64,000 nt of DNA, taken from contig NZ_MLCE01000027.1 in assembly GCF_002300165.1 (NCBI RefSeq), positions 62,001 to 126,000 on the forward strand, given 5' to 3'. Shown piece after piece: positions 9,063 through 17,240 of this stretch. The notes beneath the pieces are model-generated. The model was not told the DNA's origin. It worked only from the letters and a program-made list of their open reading frames with translations, and did not search any database. Source of the stretch: Streptomyces sp. Tue6028. GTDB lineage: Bacteria; Actinomycetota; Actinomycetes; Streptomycetales; Streptomycetaceae. The position numbers were made by a program, and so were the translations under genes. Position 1 is the first letter of the stretch. Each line of letters starts with the position of its first letter.

Positions 9063-9359
9063 ATGCCTGGCATCACGCGCGAGGAGGTCGCCCACCTCGC
9101 CCGGCTGGCGCGTCTGGAGCTGAAGCCCGAAGAGCTCGATCACTTCGCGGGACAGCTGGACGACATCATCGGCGCGGTCGCCCGCGTCAGTGAGGTCGCC
9201 GACCAAGACGTACCGCCGACCTCTCATCCGCTGCCGCTGACGAACGTCATGCGCGTGGACGAGGTCCGTCCGTCGCTCACCCCCGAGCAGGCGCTGTCCG
9301 GCGCCCCGGCCCAGGAGCAGCAGCGTTTCAAGGTGCCGCAGATCCTGGGGGAGGACTAA
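9063..9359 (+). CDS. gatC: Asp-tRNA(Asn)/Glu-tRNA(Gln) amidotransferase subunit GatC
   Basis: 98 residues, the normal GatC length. The N-terminal helix pattern REEVAHLARLARLEL and the mid-protein PTSHPLPLTNVMR.D segment are diagnostic. GatC wraps around GatA and GatB and stabilises the complex. It starts the gatCAB operon; gatA follows after 5 bp. Streptomyces lacks GlnRS, so GatCAB is needed to make Gln-tRNA(Gln) from Glu-tRNA(Gln). Confidence 0.97.
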   Translation: MPGITREEVAHLARLARLELKPEELDHFAGQLDDIIGAVARVSEVADQDVPPTSHPLPLTNVMRVDEVRPSLTPEQALSGAPAQEQQRFKVPQILGED

Positions 9360-9364
9360 TCACC

Positions 9365-10870
9365 ATGACGGACACCAACGTCAACATCATCAAGCTCACC
9401 GCGGCCGAGATCGCCGAGAAGATCGCGGCCGGCGAGCTCACCGCGGTCGAGGTCACCGAGGCCCACCTGGCGCGCATCGAGGCCGTCGACGAGAAGGTGC
9501 ACGCCTTCCTGCACGTCGACCGCGAGGGCGCCCTCGCCCAGGCCCGTGCCGTGGACGCCAAGCGGGAGGCCGGCGAGAAGCTCGGCCCGCTCGCCGGCGT
9601 TCCGCTCGCGCTCAAGGACATCTTCACCACCGAGGGCATTCCGACGACCGTCGGTTCGAAGATCCTCGAAGGCTGGATCCCGCCGTACGACGCGACGCTC
9701 ACCAAGCGGCTGAAGGCCGCCGACGTCGTCATCCTCGGCAAGACCAACATGGACGAGTTCGCCATGGGGTCGTCGACCGAGAACAGCGCCTACGGGCCGA
9801 CCGGCAACCCCTGGGACCTCACCAAGATCCCCGGCGGCTCCGGCGGTGGCTCCTCCGCCGCCCTCGCCTCCTTCCAGTCGCCCCTGGCGATCGGAACGGA
9901 CACCGGCGGCTCCATCCGCCAGCCCGCGGCCGTCACCGGCACGGTAGGCGTCAAGCCCACCTACGGCGCCGTCTCCCGCTTCGGCATGGTGGCGTTCTCG
10001 TCCTCCCTCGACCAGGGCGGTCCCTGCGCCCGCACGGTCCTGGACGCGGCCCTCCTGCACGAGGTCATCGCCGGGCACGACCCGCTCGACTCGACCTCCA
10101 TCGACGCGCCGGTCCCGCCGGTCGTCGAGGCCGCCCGCAACGGCAGCGTGGCGGGTATGCGCGTCGGCGTCGTCAAGCAGTTCCGAGGCGAGGGCTACCA
10201 GGCCGGCGTCATCCAGCGGTTCGACGAGTCCGTCGAGCTGCTCAAGGAGCTGGGCGCGGAGATCGTCGAGCTGGACTGCCCGTCCTTCGACCTCGCCCTT
10301 TCGGCGTACTACCTGATCGCCCCGTCCGAGTGCTCGTCCAACCTCGCCCGCTTCGACGGCCTGCGCTACGGCCTCCGTACGGGCGACGACGGCACCCGCT
10401 CGGCCGAGGACGTCACCGCCCTCACCCGCGAGGCCGGCTTCGGCGCCGAGGTCAAGCGCCGCGTCATGCTCGGCACGTACGCGCTCAGCTCCGGCTACTA
10501 CGACGCGTACTACGGCAGCGCCCAGAAGGTCCGCACGCTCATCACGCGCGACTTCGAGAAGGCCTTCGAGCAGGTCGACGTCATCGTCTCGCCGACCACG
10601 CCGACCACCGCCTTCGCGATCGGCGAGCGTGCCGACGACCCGATGGCGATGTACCTGGCGGACCTGTGCACCATCCCGACCAACCTGGCGGGCAACGCCG
10701 CCATGTCGCTGCCCTGCGGTCTCGCGCCGGAGGACAACCTGCCCGTCGGTCTCCAGATCATCGCTCCGGCGCTGAAGGACGACCGGCTGTACAAGGTCGG
10801 CGCCGCCGTCGAGGCCGCCTTCGTGGAAAAGTGGGGGCACCCGCTGATCGAGGAGGCTCCGTCGCTGTGA
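9365..10870 (+). CDS. gatA: Glu-tRNA(Gln) amidotransferase subunit A (amidase)
   Basis: 501 residues, amidase-signature enzyme that hydrolyses glutamine and supplies ammonia to GatB. The Ser-cisSer-Lys triad is visible: Lys84 (LALKDIF), and Ser residues in the Gly/Ser-rich loop (PGGSGGGSSAA) and in DTGGSIRQPA. The ATG at 9365 lies 5 bp after gatC. Its TGA (10868-10870) overlaps the GTG of the next ORF as GTGA, indicating translational coupling. Confidence 0.98.
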   Translation: MTDTNVNIIKLTAAEIAEKIAAGELTAVEVTEAHLARIEAVDEKVHAFLHVDREGALAQARAVDAKREAGEKLGPLAGVPLALKDIFTTEGIPTTVGSKILEGWIPPYDATLTKRLKAADVVILGKTNMDEFAMGSSTENSAYGPTGNPWDLTKIPGGSGGGSSAALASFQSPLAIGTDTGGSIRQPAAVTGTVGVKPTYGAVSRFGMVAFSSSLDQGGPCARTVLDAALLHEVIAGHDPLDSTSIDAPVPPVVEAARNGSVAGMRVGVVKQFRGEGYQAGVIQRFDESVELLKELGAEIVELDCPSFDLALSAYYLIAPSECSSNLARFDGLRYGLRTGDDGTRSAEDVTALTREAGFGAEVKRRVMLGTYALSSGYYDAYYGSAQKVRTLITRDFEKAFEQVDVIVSPTTPTTAFAIGERADDPMAMYLADLCTIPTNLAGNAAMSLPCGLAPEDNLPVGLQIIAPALKDDRLYKVGAAVEAAFVEKWGHPLIEEAPSL

Positions 10871-11106
10871 GTGCACTGAACAAGGCCAAGGGCTTCAAGA
10901 AGTCGAAGTCCGGTACGTATCTGTCGATGGCCGGGACCGCGTTCGGCGCGTTCGGGGTCGCCAAGCAGATCAAGAAGGCTCGCGCCGAGCACGACACGCT
11001 GCGGCTCATCGACGCCACCGTGTCCGCCGTCGCGATCGCCACCGGTCTCGCCATCCTGTACCGCGAGCTGAAGCGGCTGGGCGACGACGACGTCCTGCTG
11101 GGCTGA
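10867..11106 (+). CDS. conserved small protein embedded between gatA and gatB
   Basis: 79 residues. The N-terminus is very basic (SALNKAKGFKKSKSG), followed by two hydrophobic stretches: about residues 18-31 and a stronger one near 53-66 (AVAIATGLAILY) ending in RELKRLGDDD. GTG start overlaps the gatA stop codon, and gatB begins 15 bp after its end, so it is translated within the gatCAB operon. From memory an equivalent ORF sits here in other Streptomyces. No known domain; possibly a membrane-associated accessory protein, but that is only inference from position. Confidence 0.8.
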   Translation: MSALNKAKGFKKSKSGTYLSMAGTAFGAFGVAKQIKKARAEHDTLRLIDATVSAVAIATGLAILYRELKRLGDDDVLLG

Positions 11107-11121
11107 GAGGGAAGTTTCACC

Positions 11122-12636
11122 GTGACCACCACGACCGACCTGGTGTCGTACGAGGACGCGCTGGCGTCGTACGACCCCGTCATGGGCCTCGAGGTCCATG
11201 TCGAACTCGGCACCAAGACGAAGATGTTCTGCGGGTGTTCGACCGAGCTGGGCGCCGAGCCCAACTCGCAGACCTGCCCGACCTGCCTCGGCATGCCCGG
11301 CGCACTCCCGGTCGTCAACGCGATCGGCGTCGAGTCCGCCGTCAAGATCGGCCTCGCGCTGCACTGCGAGATCGCCGAGTGGTGCCGCTTCGCCCGGAAG
11401 AACTACTTCTATCCGGACATGCCGAAGAACTTCCAGACCTCCCAGTACGACGAGCCGATCGCCTTCAACGGCTACCTCGACGTGCAGTTGGAGGACGGCG
11501 AGGTCTTCCGCGTGGAGATCGAGCGCGCCCACATGGAGGAGGACACCGGCAAGTCGACGCACGTCGGCGGTGCCACCGGCCGCATCCACGGCGCCTCGCA
11601 CTCCTTGCTCGACTACAACCGTGCGGGCATCCCCCTCATCGAGATCGTCACCAAGCCGATCGAGGGCGCGGGCGAGCGGGCTCCCGAGGTCGCCAAGGCC
11701 TACGTCGCCGAACTGCGCGAGCTCATCCGGGCGCTCGGTGTGTCGGAGGCCCGCATGGAGATGGGGCAGATGCGCTGCGACGTGAACCTGTCGCTGCGTC
11801 CGCACGGCCGCGAGAAGTTCGGCACGCGCTCCGAGACGAAGAACGTGAACTCCCTGCGCTCGGTCGAGCGCGCGGCCCGCTTCGAGATCATGCGCCACGC
11901 GGCCGTGCTCTCCTCCGGCGGCACGATCATCCAGGAGACCCGCCACTTCCACGAGGACACCGGGTCGACGACCTCGGGCCGCGTGAAGGAGGAGGCCGAG
12001 GACTACCGGTACTTCCCGGAGCCCGACCTCGTCCCCGTCGCCCCGTCCCGTGAGTGGGTCGAGGAGCTGCGCGCCGGTCTGCCCGAGCAGCCGCTGGCCC
12101 GCCGCAACCGGCTGCGCGAGGAGTGGGGCATCGGCGCCCACGACATGCAGTCGATCCTCAACGCCGGTGCCATCGACCCGATCGTCGCCACGATCGAGGC
12201 CGGTGCCGACGCCACGTCCGCCCGCAAGTGGTGGATGGGTGAACTGGCCCGCAGCGCCAACGAGTCGGGCAAGGCCCTGGAGGACCTGCCGATCACCCCG
12301 GCGCAGGTCGCCCGCGTGACCGCCCTGGTCACCGAGGGCTCCCTCAACGACAAGCTGGCCCGCCAGGTCATCGAGGGCGTGCTCGCCGGCGAGGGCGAGC
12401 CCGACGAGGTCGTCGAGAAGCGCGGCCTGAAGGTCGTCTCGGACGAGGGCGCGCTCACCACCGCCGTCGACGAGGCCATCGCCGGGAACCCGGGCATCGC
12501 CGACAAGATCCGTGGCGGCAAGGTCCAGGCCGCGGGCGCGCTCGTCGGCGCGGTCATGAAGGCCACGCGCGGCCAGGCCGACGCGGCCCGCGTCAAGGAG
12601 CTCATCCTGGAGAAGCTGGGCGTCAGCGAGGGCTGA
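11122..12636 (+). CDS. gatB: Asp/Glu-tRNA amidotransferase subunit B
   Basis: 504 residues, full length. GLEVHVEL at about residue 16, the Cys cluster MFCGC..CPTC (structural zinc) and PGALPVVN are classic for the GatB kinase-like domain that activates Glu-tRNA(Gln) with ATP. The C-terminal tail (from about residue 400) is the YqeY-like tRNA-binding domain. GTG start at 11122 with GAGAGGGAA just upstream. It ends the operon; a perfect 18-bp hairpin follows at 12655. Confidence 0.98.
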   Translation: MTTTTDLVSYEDALASYDPVMGLEVHVELGTKTKMFCGCSTELGAEPNSQTCPTCLGMPGALPVVNAIGVESAVKIGLALHCEIAEWCRFARKNYFYPDMPKNFQTSQYDEPIAFNGYLDVQLEDGEVFRVEIERAHMEEDTGKSTHVGGATGRIHGASHSLLDYNRAGIPLIEIVTKPIEGAGERAPEVAKAYVAELRELIRALGVSEARMEMGQMRCDVNLSLRPHGREKFGTRSETKNVNSLRSVERAARFEIMRHAAVLSSGGTIIQETRHFHEDTGSTTSGRVKEEAEDYRYFPEPDLVPVAPSREWVEELRAGLPEQPLARRNRLREEWGIGAHDMQSILNAGAIDPIVATIEAGADATSARKWWMGELARSANESGKALEDLPITPAQVARVTALVTEGSLNDKLARQVIEGVLAGEGEPDEVVEKRGLKVVSDEGALTTAVDEAIAGNPGIADKIRGGKVQAAGALVGAVMKATRGQADAARVKELILEKLGVSEG

Positions 12637-12654
12637 GCCCGTCCTCTTCAGAAC

Positions 12655-12692
12655 CCCAGGGGGGTGCATCGGTTCCGATGCACCCCCCTGGG
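12655..12692 (+). terminator. gatCAB operon terminator
   Basis: CCCAGGGGGGTGCATCGG pairs perfectly with 12675-12692 (18 bp) around a 2-nt TT loop. There is no U-tract, as is common for Streptomyces. It starts 18 bp after the gatB stop codon. Confidence 0.85.
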
Positions 12693-12735
12693 CATGCGCG
12701 CACCTTCTCAGGGACACGCGCTACGCTCGCGCGCC

Positions 12736-13044
12736 ATGAGCGGAAGCAGCGACTCCGAGATATCTGACGCACAGCCCGGTGACGTCGAGGACCCGGCGCA
12801 CGAGGTACGGCGTGCCCGTTGGACGGCGGTCTGTGCCGGAGCGCTGCTGGCCGTCGCCGGGCTGGCCGCCTCGGCGCTGCGCTCCACCGGCTCCGCGCCC
12901 GCGCTCATACCCGTCTCGTACGCCTCCGGTGCCGCCCTGTGCGCGATCGCCTCGGTTCTCGGTTCTCGTGGTCGCACGCGGCGGGCGTTGTGGCTGATGG
13001 TCGCCGGGGTGATGGTCATGGCCGTGGGAGACCAGTTCGACTGA
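12736..13044 (+). CDS. small three-helix membrane protein of unknown function
   Basis: 102 residues. An acidic, Ser/Asp-rich cytosolic N-terminus (about 28 residues) is followed by three hydrophobic segments near residues 31-48, 56-73 and 83-97, separated by short Arg-rich loops (SRGRTRRA). It ends GDQFD. ATG at 12736; the gene has its own transcription unit after the gatB terminator. No recognised domain. Confidence 0.7.
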   Translation: MSGSSDSEISDAQPGDVEDPAHEVRRARWTAVCAGALLAVAGLAASALRSTGSAPALIPVSYASGAALCAIASVLGSRGRTRRALWLMVAGVMVMAVGDQFD

Positions 13045-13227
13045 CCGACGCCTCGCGGGGCGACAGAGTTCACGGGAATGTCCTGTGAGTTGGCTCGCAC
13101 TCTCGTGAGGAGCCCCGCGAACGGGGCAAACGATCACTACCGGCTGCAAGAGTGATGACGCGTAAGTCATGCGTTCTTTGCGGGCAGTTCCCGATAAAGA
13201 TCCACAAATCACTCAGGGAGCTCGTCC

Positions 13228-15471
13228 GTGGCAGCCCTCGCACGCTGGTGTGTCCGACACCGCCTCGTGGCCGTACTGCTCTGGCTTCTCGCCCTCGGCG
13301 GCGTCACCGCCGCCGCTGCCGTCACGGGCTCCGCCTACTCGAACGACTACGAAGCCCCCGGCACCGAATCCGGCCGCGCCGCCCGCCTCCTGTCCGACGG
13401 CTTCCCCGGCCTCGGCGGCGACAGCGACACCGTCGTCTGGCACACCACATCGGCCACCGTGCGCTCCTCCGACGTCGAACAGACGATGACCCGGACCCTG
13501 GACCGGATCGTCGACCTTCCCGGAGTGGCCTCCGTCGTCGGCCCCTACGGCAGCCGCGGCACCGACCGGATCAGCTCCGACGGCCGCACGGCCTACGCCA
13601 CCGTCACCTTCGACGACCGCGCCGAGCACATCGACAAGGCCGAGGCCCGGGCCGTCGTCGACACCGCGAAGGCCGCCGAGAGCGAAGGGCTCCAAGTGGA
13701 GCTGGGCGGCAGCGCGATCGGGCTCACCCAGTCGTCCGGCGGGCACCTCGCCGAGGTCGTCGGCGTGGTCGTCGCCGCCGTCGTCCTCTTCCTCGCCTTC
13801 GGCTCGCTCGCCGCATCCCTGCTGCCCGTCGCGACCGCACTGGTCGGCGTCGGCACCGCGTACGCCGCAATCGTGCTCCTCGGACATGCCATGACCGTCG
13901 CCGACTTCGCGCCGATGCTCGGCATGCTGATCGGACTCGGCGTCGGCATCGACTACGCGCTGTTCATCGTGACCCGGCACCGGCGGGGCCTCAAACGCGG
14001 CCTGCCCGTCGACGAGGCCGCGCGGAACGCCGTCGCCACCACCGGGCGCGCGGTCGTCTTCGCGGGCGCCACCGTCTGCATCGCCCTGCTCGGGATGCTC
14101 ATCCTGCGGCTCGGCTTCCTCAACGGCGTCGCGGTCGCCGCCTCCCTGACCGTCGTCCTCACCGTCGCGGCCTCCGTGACCCTGCTGCCGGCCCTGCTCT
14201 CCTGGATCGGCCCACGCGCGCTGAACCGCCGCGAACGGCGCAGGCTCCACGAGCACGGGCCCGAACCGGAGCTCCCCACCGGGTTCGCCGCCCGCTGGTC
14301 CGCCTTCGTGGAACGGCACCCCAAGCTCCTCGGCACCGTCGCTGTCGTCGTCATGGTGCTCCTCGCCCTGCCCACGTTCTCGCTCCGCCTGGGCACCTCC
14401 GACCAGGGCAACGACCCCGGGCGCACGACCACACGCCAGGCCTACGACCTCGTCGCGGACGGCTTCGGGCCCGGCGTCAACGGCCCCCTGACCCTCGTCA
14501 CCCGGGTCGGCGGGGCCGAGGGCCGGCTCGCGCTCGACAACCTGGACGCCACGCTCCGGGCGACCAAGGGCGTCGCGACGGTGACACCCGTCACCTACGA
14601 CAGCGGCGGCGACACCGCGTACCTCACCGTCGTACCGGATTCCGCCCCGCAGTCCCGGCAGACCAGCGACCTCGTCGACCGGCTGCGCGCCGAGGTGCTG
14701 CCGCGGGCCGAGGCGGGCACCGCGCTCGACGTGCACGTCGGCGGGGTGACGGCGAGCTACGACGACTTCGCGGACGTCGTCGTCGGCAAACTCCCGCTCT
14801 TCGTGGGCGTCGTGATCGGGCTCGGCTGCGTCCTGCTGCTGCTCGCCTTCCGCTCGATCGGCATCCCAGTGAAGGCCGCGGTGATGAACGTCGCCGCCGT
14901 CGCCGCCGCCTTCGGGGTCGTCGTCGCGATCTTCCAGTGGGGCTGGGGCGGCGAGCTGCTCGGACTCGGCCGTGCCGGGCCGATCGAACCCTTCCTGCCC
15001 GTGATCATGGTGTCCGTCCTCTTCGGACTCTCCATGGACTACCAGGTCTTCCTGGTCAGCCGGATGTACGAGGAATGGCTGGAGACCCGGGACAACCGGC
15101 GCGCCGTCCGGGTCGGTCTCGCCGAGACCAGCCGCGTGATCAACTCCGCCGCCGTCATCATGATCTCCGTCTTCCTCGCCTTCGTGCTCAGCGGCGACCG
15201 CGTCATCGCGATGTTCGGCATCGCCCTCGCCTCGGCGGTCGCCCTCGACGCCTTCGTCCTGCGCACGCTGCTCGTGCCCGCCCTCATGCACATGCTGGGC
15301 GGAGCGAACTGGTGGCTGCCCCGCCGCCTCGACCGCTGCCTGCCGCGCATCAGCATCGAGCCGCCCGAGTGCCGCGCCGCCCATGAGAGGCTGGCCGAAG
15401 CGGTGGACGCCGACGTGGCGGACGTACTGGAGAAGGAGCGGCAGCGGGATGTACGCGATATCCCTGGGTGA
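13228..15471 (+). CDS. MMPL/RND-family membrane transporter
   Basis: 747 residues with the MMPL layout: one N-terminal helix (VAVLLWLLALGGVTAAAAV), a large extracytoplasmic domain, a five-to-six helix bundle, a second soluble domain and a second helix bundle. The paired charged motifs in the membrane halves, GIDYALFIVTRHR and SMDYQVFLVSRMYEEW, are the proton-relay Asp-Tyr signatures of MMPL proteins. Actinobacterial members export lipids or other hydrophobic compounds. GTG start at 13228 with AGGGAG upstream. The C-terminal cytosolic tail overlaps the next gene by 23 bp, so the two are coupled. Substrate unknown. Confidence 0.93.
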   Translation: MAALARWCVRHRLVAVLLWLLALGGVTAAAAVTGSAYSNDYEAPGTESGRAARLLSDGFPGLGGDSDTVVWHTTSATVRSSDVEQTMTRTLDRIVDLPGVASVVGPYGSRGTDRISSDGRTAYATVTFDDRAEHIDKAEARAVVDTAKAAESEGLQVELGGSAIGLTQSSGGHLAEVVGVVVAAVVLFLAFGSLAASLLPVATALVGVGTAYAAIVLLGHAMTVADFAPMLGMLIGLGVGIDYALFIVTRHRRGLKRGLPVDEAARNAVATTGRAVVFAGATVCIALLGMLILRLGFLNGVAVAASLTVVLTVAASVTLLPALLSWIGPRALNRRERRRLHEHGPEPELPTGFAARWSAFVERHPKLLGTVAVVVMVLLALPTFSLRLGTSDQGNDPGRTTTRQAYDLVADGFGPGVNGPLTLVTRVGGAEGRLALDNLDATLRATKGVATVTPVTYDSGGDTAYLTVVPDSAPQSRQTSDLVDRLRAEVLPRAEAGTALDVHVGGVTASYDDFADVVVGKLPLFVGVVIGLGCVLLLLAFRSIGIPVKAAVMNVAAVAAAFGVVVAIFQWGWGGELLGLGRAGPIEPFLPVIMVSVLFGLSMDYQVFLVSRMYEEWLETRDNRRAVRVGLAETSRVINSAAVIMISVFLAFVLSGDRVIAMFGIALASAVALDAFVLRTLLVPALMHMLGGANWWLPRRLDRCLPRISIEPPECRAAHERLAEAVDADVADVLEKERQRDVRDIPG

Positions 15472-16024
15472 CGACGGAGCGGAGCTGCGGCCCCTTGAGC
15501 CCTGGCACGCCGAGGAGTTCTTCACGCACATGGAGCGTGGCCGGGACTACATCGGCCGCCATGTGTCGCTCCCGGACCACGTGACGGACCTCGACTCCGC
15601 GCGGAACTACCTGCAGCTGTACGCGGACAAGCGCGCCGCCGACAGCGGCAGCCTGCACGGGATCTGGCTGGACGGGAAACTCGTCGGCGGACTGCTCTTC
15701 CGGATCTTCGACACCGCCATGGGCACCTGCGAGGCCGGCTGCTGGCTGGAGCCTGCCGCAGCCGGCCGCGGACTCGTCACCCGCGGCATGCGCGTCCTCA
15801 TCGACTGGGCCGTCGACGAGCGCGGCATGCATCGCGTGGAGTGGATCGCCCCGAGCGCGAACACCCCCAGCCTGAACGTCGCCCGGCGGCTCGGCATGAC
15901 CCGGGACGGCGTACTGCGGCAGAGCTACGTCTACCGGGACGCGCGCCACGACATGGAGGTCTGGTCCGTCCTCGCGCCGCAATGGCGTGCCGCACGCGTG
16001 CGTGCCGCTCACGACGATCATTAA
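15449..16024 (+). CDS. GNAT family N-acetyltransferase (RimJ/RimL-like)
   Basis: 191 residues. The N-terminal half matches RimJ/RimL-type enzymes (LRPLEPWHAEEFF), and the acetyl-CoA pyrophosphate loop is AAAGRGLVTRG. The C-terminal part has NTPSLNVARRLGM and DGVLRQSYVYR, the usual RimJ/L/SpeG ending. It starts inside the MMPL gene (23-bp overlap). Such proteins acetylate N-termini or small amines; the substrate is not predictable. Confidence 0.88.
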   Translation: MYAISLGDDGAELRPLEPWHAEEFFTHMERGRDYIGRHVSLPDHVTDLDSARNYLQLYADKRAADSGSLHGIWLDGKLVGGLLFRIFDTAMGTCEAGCWLEPAAAGRGLVTRGMRVLIDWAVDERGMHRVEWIAPSANTPSLNVARRLGMTRDGVLRQSYVYRDARHDMEVWSVLAPQWRAARVRAAHDDH

Positions 16025-16059
16025 GAGACTTCTCAGACAGCGTCCGTACGGTGCGGGGC

Positions 16060-16677
16060 ATGGGTACCAAGACAGTTGACGAAGCCGGGACCGACACCGG
16101 CACCGGGGCCACGAGCGACGAGAAGACCGTGGACGTCACCAAGGAGGACGTCACCGAGGCGGACGGCAGCGTCACCGACGAGACGACGTCGACCGGGGCC
16201 GGCACCGGCGACACGGCCGGGGCCGACGACACCACCGGCGACGACACGGCCGGGGACGACACCCCGGGCGACGGCGAGGGAGCCACCGGCGTGGGCCAGG
16301 GCGCGGCAGCCGTCGTGTCCGCCGGGCTCGGCGTGGTCTCGCTCACCGGCAGCTGGGTCGCCACCGTCGCCGCCGCCCGCGAGACGCTCGTCGGTCAGCT
16401 CCAGACCTCCTCCTCCGCCAGCGTCGCCAAGCAGGTCAAGGAGGTCTACGGCGACGCCTGGGCGGCGACCGCCCTGGTGGGCGGCCTGTTCGCGCTGGCC
16501 GCACTGATCGTCGGTGTCGTCGTGCTCGCCCGGCCCGCCTTCGGCGCACCCGGCAGGCCGCAGGCCGCCTGGATCAAGTCGGTCGCCTGGGCGGGCGTCG
16601 CGCTCGGCGTCATCGGCCTCGTGCTCGCGGTGGCCAAGTACTCCGACATCCTGCTCGGACTGCCCTCCACCGGCTGA
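16060..16677 (+). CDS. membrane protein with acidic Thr/Asp/Gly-rich N-terminus
   Basis: 205 residues. The first 80 are a low-complexity segment of Thr, Asp, Gly and Ala (repeats like GTDTGTG, TAGDD) with no Cys. After it come about three hydrophobic segments (near residues 82-100, 135-158, 177-196) separated by QTSSSASVAKQVKEVYGDAW. ATG at 16060; no strong RBS seen. No recognised family. The gene ends just before a 14-bp stem hairpin. Confidence 0.7.
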   Translation: MGTKTVDEAGTDTGTGATSDEKTVDVTKEDVTEADGSVTDETTSTGAGTGDTAGADDTTGDDTAGDDTPGDGEGATGVGQGAAAVVSAGLGVVSLTGSWVATVAAARETLVGQLQTSSSASVAKQVKEVYGDAWAATALVGGLFALAALIVGVVVLARPAFGAPGRPQAAWIKSVAWAGVALGVIGLVLAVAKYSDILLGLPSTG

Positions 16678-16701
16678 CACGCTCCGTCCGTCCCGTACGT
16701 C

Positions 16702-16754
16702 TGAGGGGCCTTAGGGCCGGCGCCGGTCATCCGCGTCCGTCCTAAGGCCCCTCA
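16702..16754. terminator. bidirectional-type hairpin
   Basis: TGAGGGGCCTTAGG (16702-16715) pairs perfectly with CCTAAGGCCCCTCA (16741-16754) around a 25-nt GC-rich loop. It lies 24 bp after the preceding gene. Confidence 0.7.
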
Positions 16755-16863
16755 CGCGCGCAAGATGCGGAACTCTCCCGATGTGGCGCACCCCCCTGGG
16801 AGACGAAAGTTGAGGCATCGCGAACAAGCGAGGCCGAAACCGACTCCTCACGAGGGACACGAG

Positions 16864-17055
16864 ATGTTCGAGTACGAGCTTCACCAGATCCGTTCCGCAG
16901 AGCTCATCCGCGAGGCCGAGACCCACCGGCTCGTCCGGGAGGCGCGCCGCGTCCGCCGGGCCGCCCGCAACGCCGCCGCGCGTGAGGCAGGACGCAACGA
17001 GAACGAGGGACATAGCAACCACCCTCGCAGGCACCGGTTCGCACGCGTCGCGTGA
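16864..17055 (+). CDS. small Arg-rich protein
   Basis: 63 residues. A short amphipathic N-terminus (MFEYELHQIRSAELIREAE) runs into an Arg/Ala-rich helix (REARRVRRAARNAA) and a His/Arg-rich tail. The ATG at 16864 is preceded by GAGGG at good spacing. It lies directly upstream of the large LuxR gene, separated by about 185 bp. Net charge is strongly positive, so nucleic-acid or membrane association is possible; no family recognised. Similar short proteins are common in Streptomyces. Confidence 0.65.
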   Translation: MFEYELHQIRSAELIREAETHRLVREARRVRRAARNAAAREAGRNENEGHSNHPRRHRFARVA

Positions 17056-17240
17056 ACGCCGGGGCACGGGCGGGCGGCCGTACCGGGGGCGGCCGCCCGC
17101 CGCGGAACACGACAGGGAACCTCCCCGGCGAGGCGCCGACCGAGAAGGTCGGCGCCTTCGTCCGTACGGCCCCCGCCACGGGCGCCGGCACCGCGGACGT
17201 CGTCGCGATATCCGGTGCCGCACTGTCGGACCCCTGTGCG

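Noticed and set aside
12003..12717. Long minus-strand frame across gatA/gatB (10510-12717)
   Set aside because: Composition shadow of the gat genes, no domain, reads through the terminator hairpin.
13081..13227. Riboswitch (c-di-AMP type) before the MMPL gene
   Set aside because: The short GGAGCCCCGCGAACGGGGC hairpin and ATGAC/GTCAT stem do not form the conserved cores of known classes.
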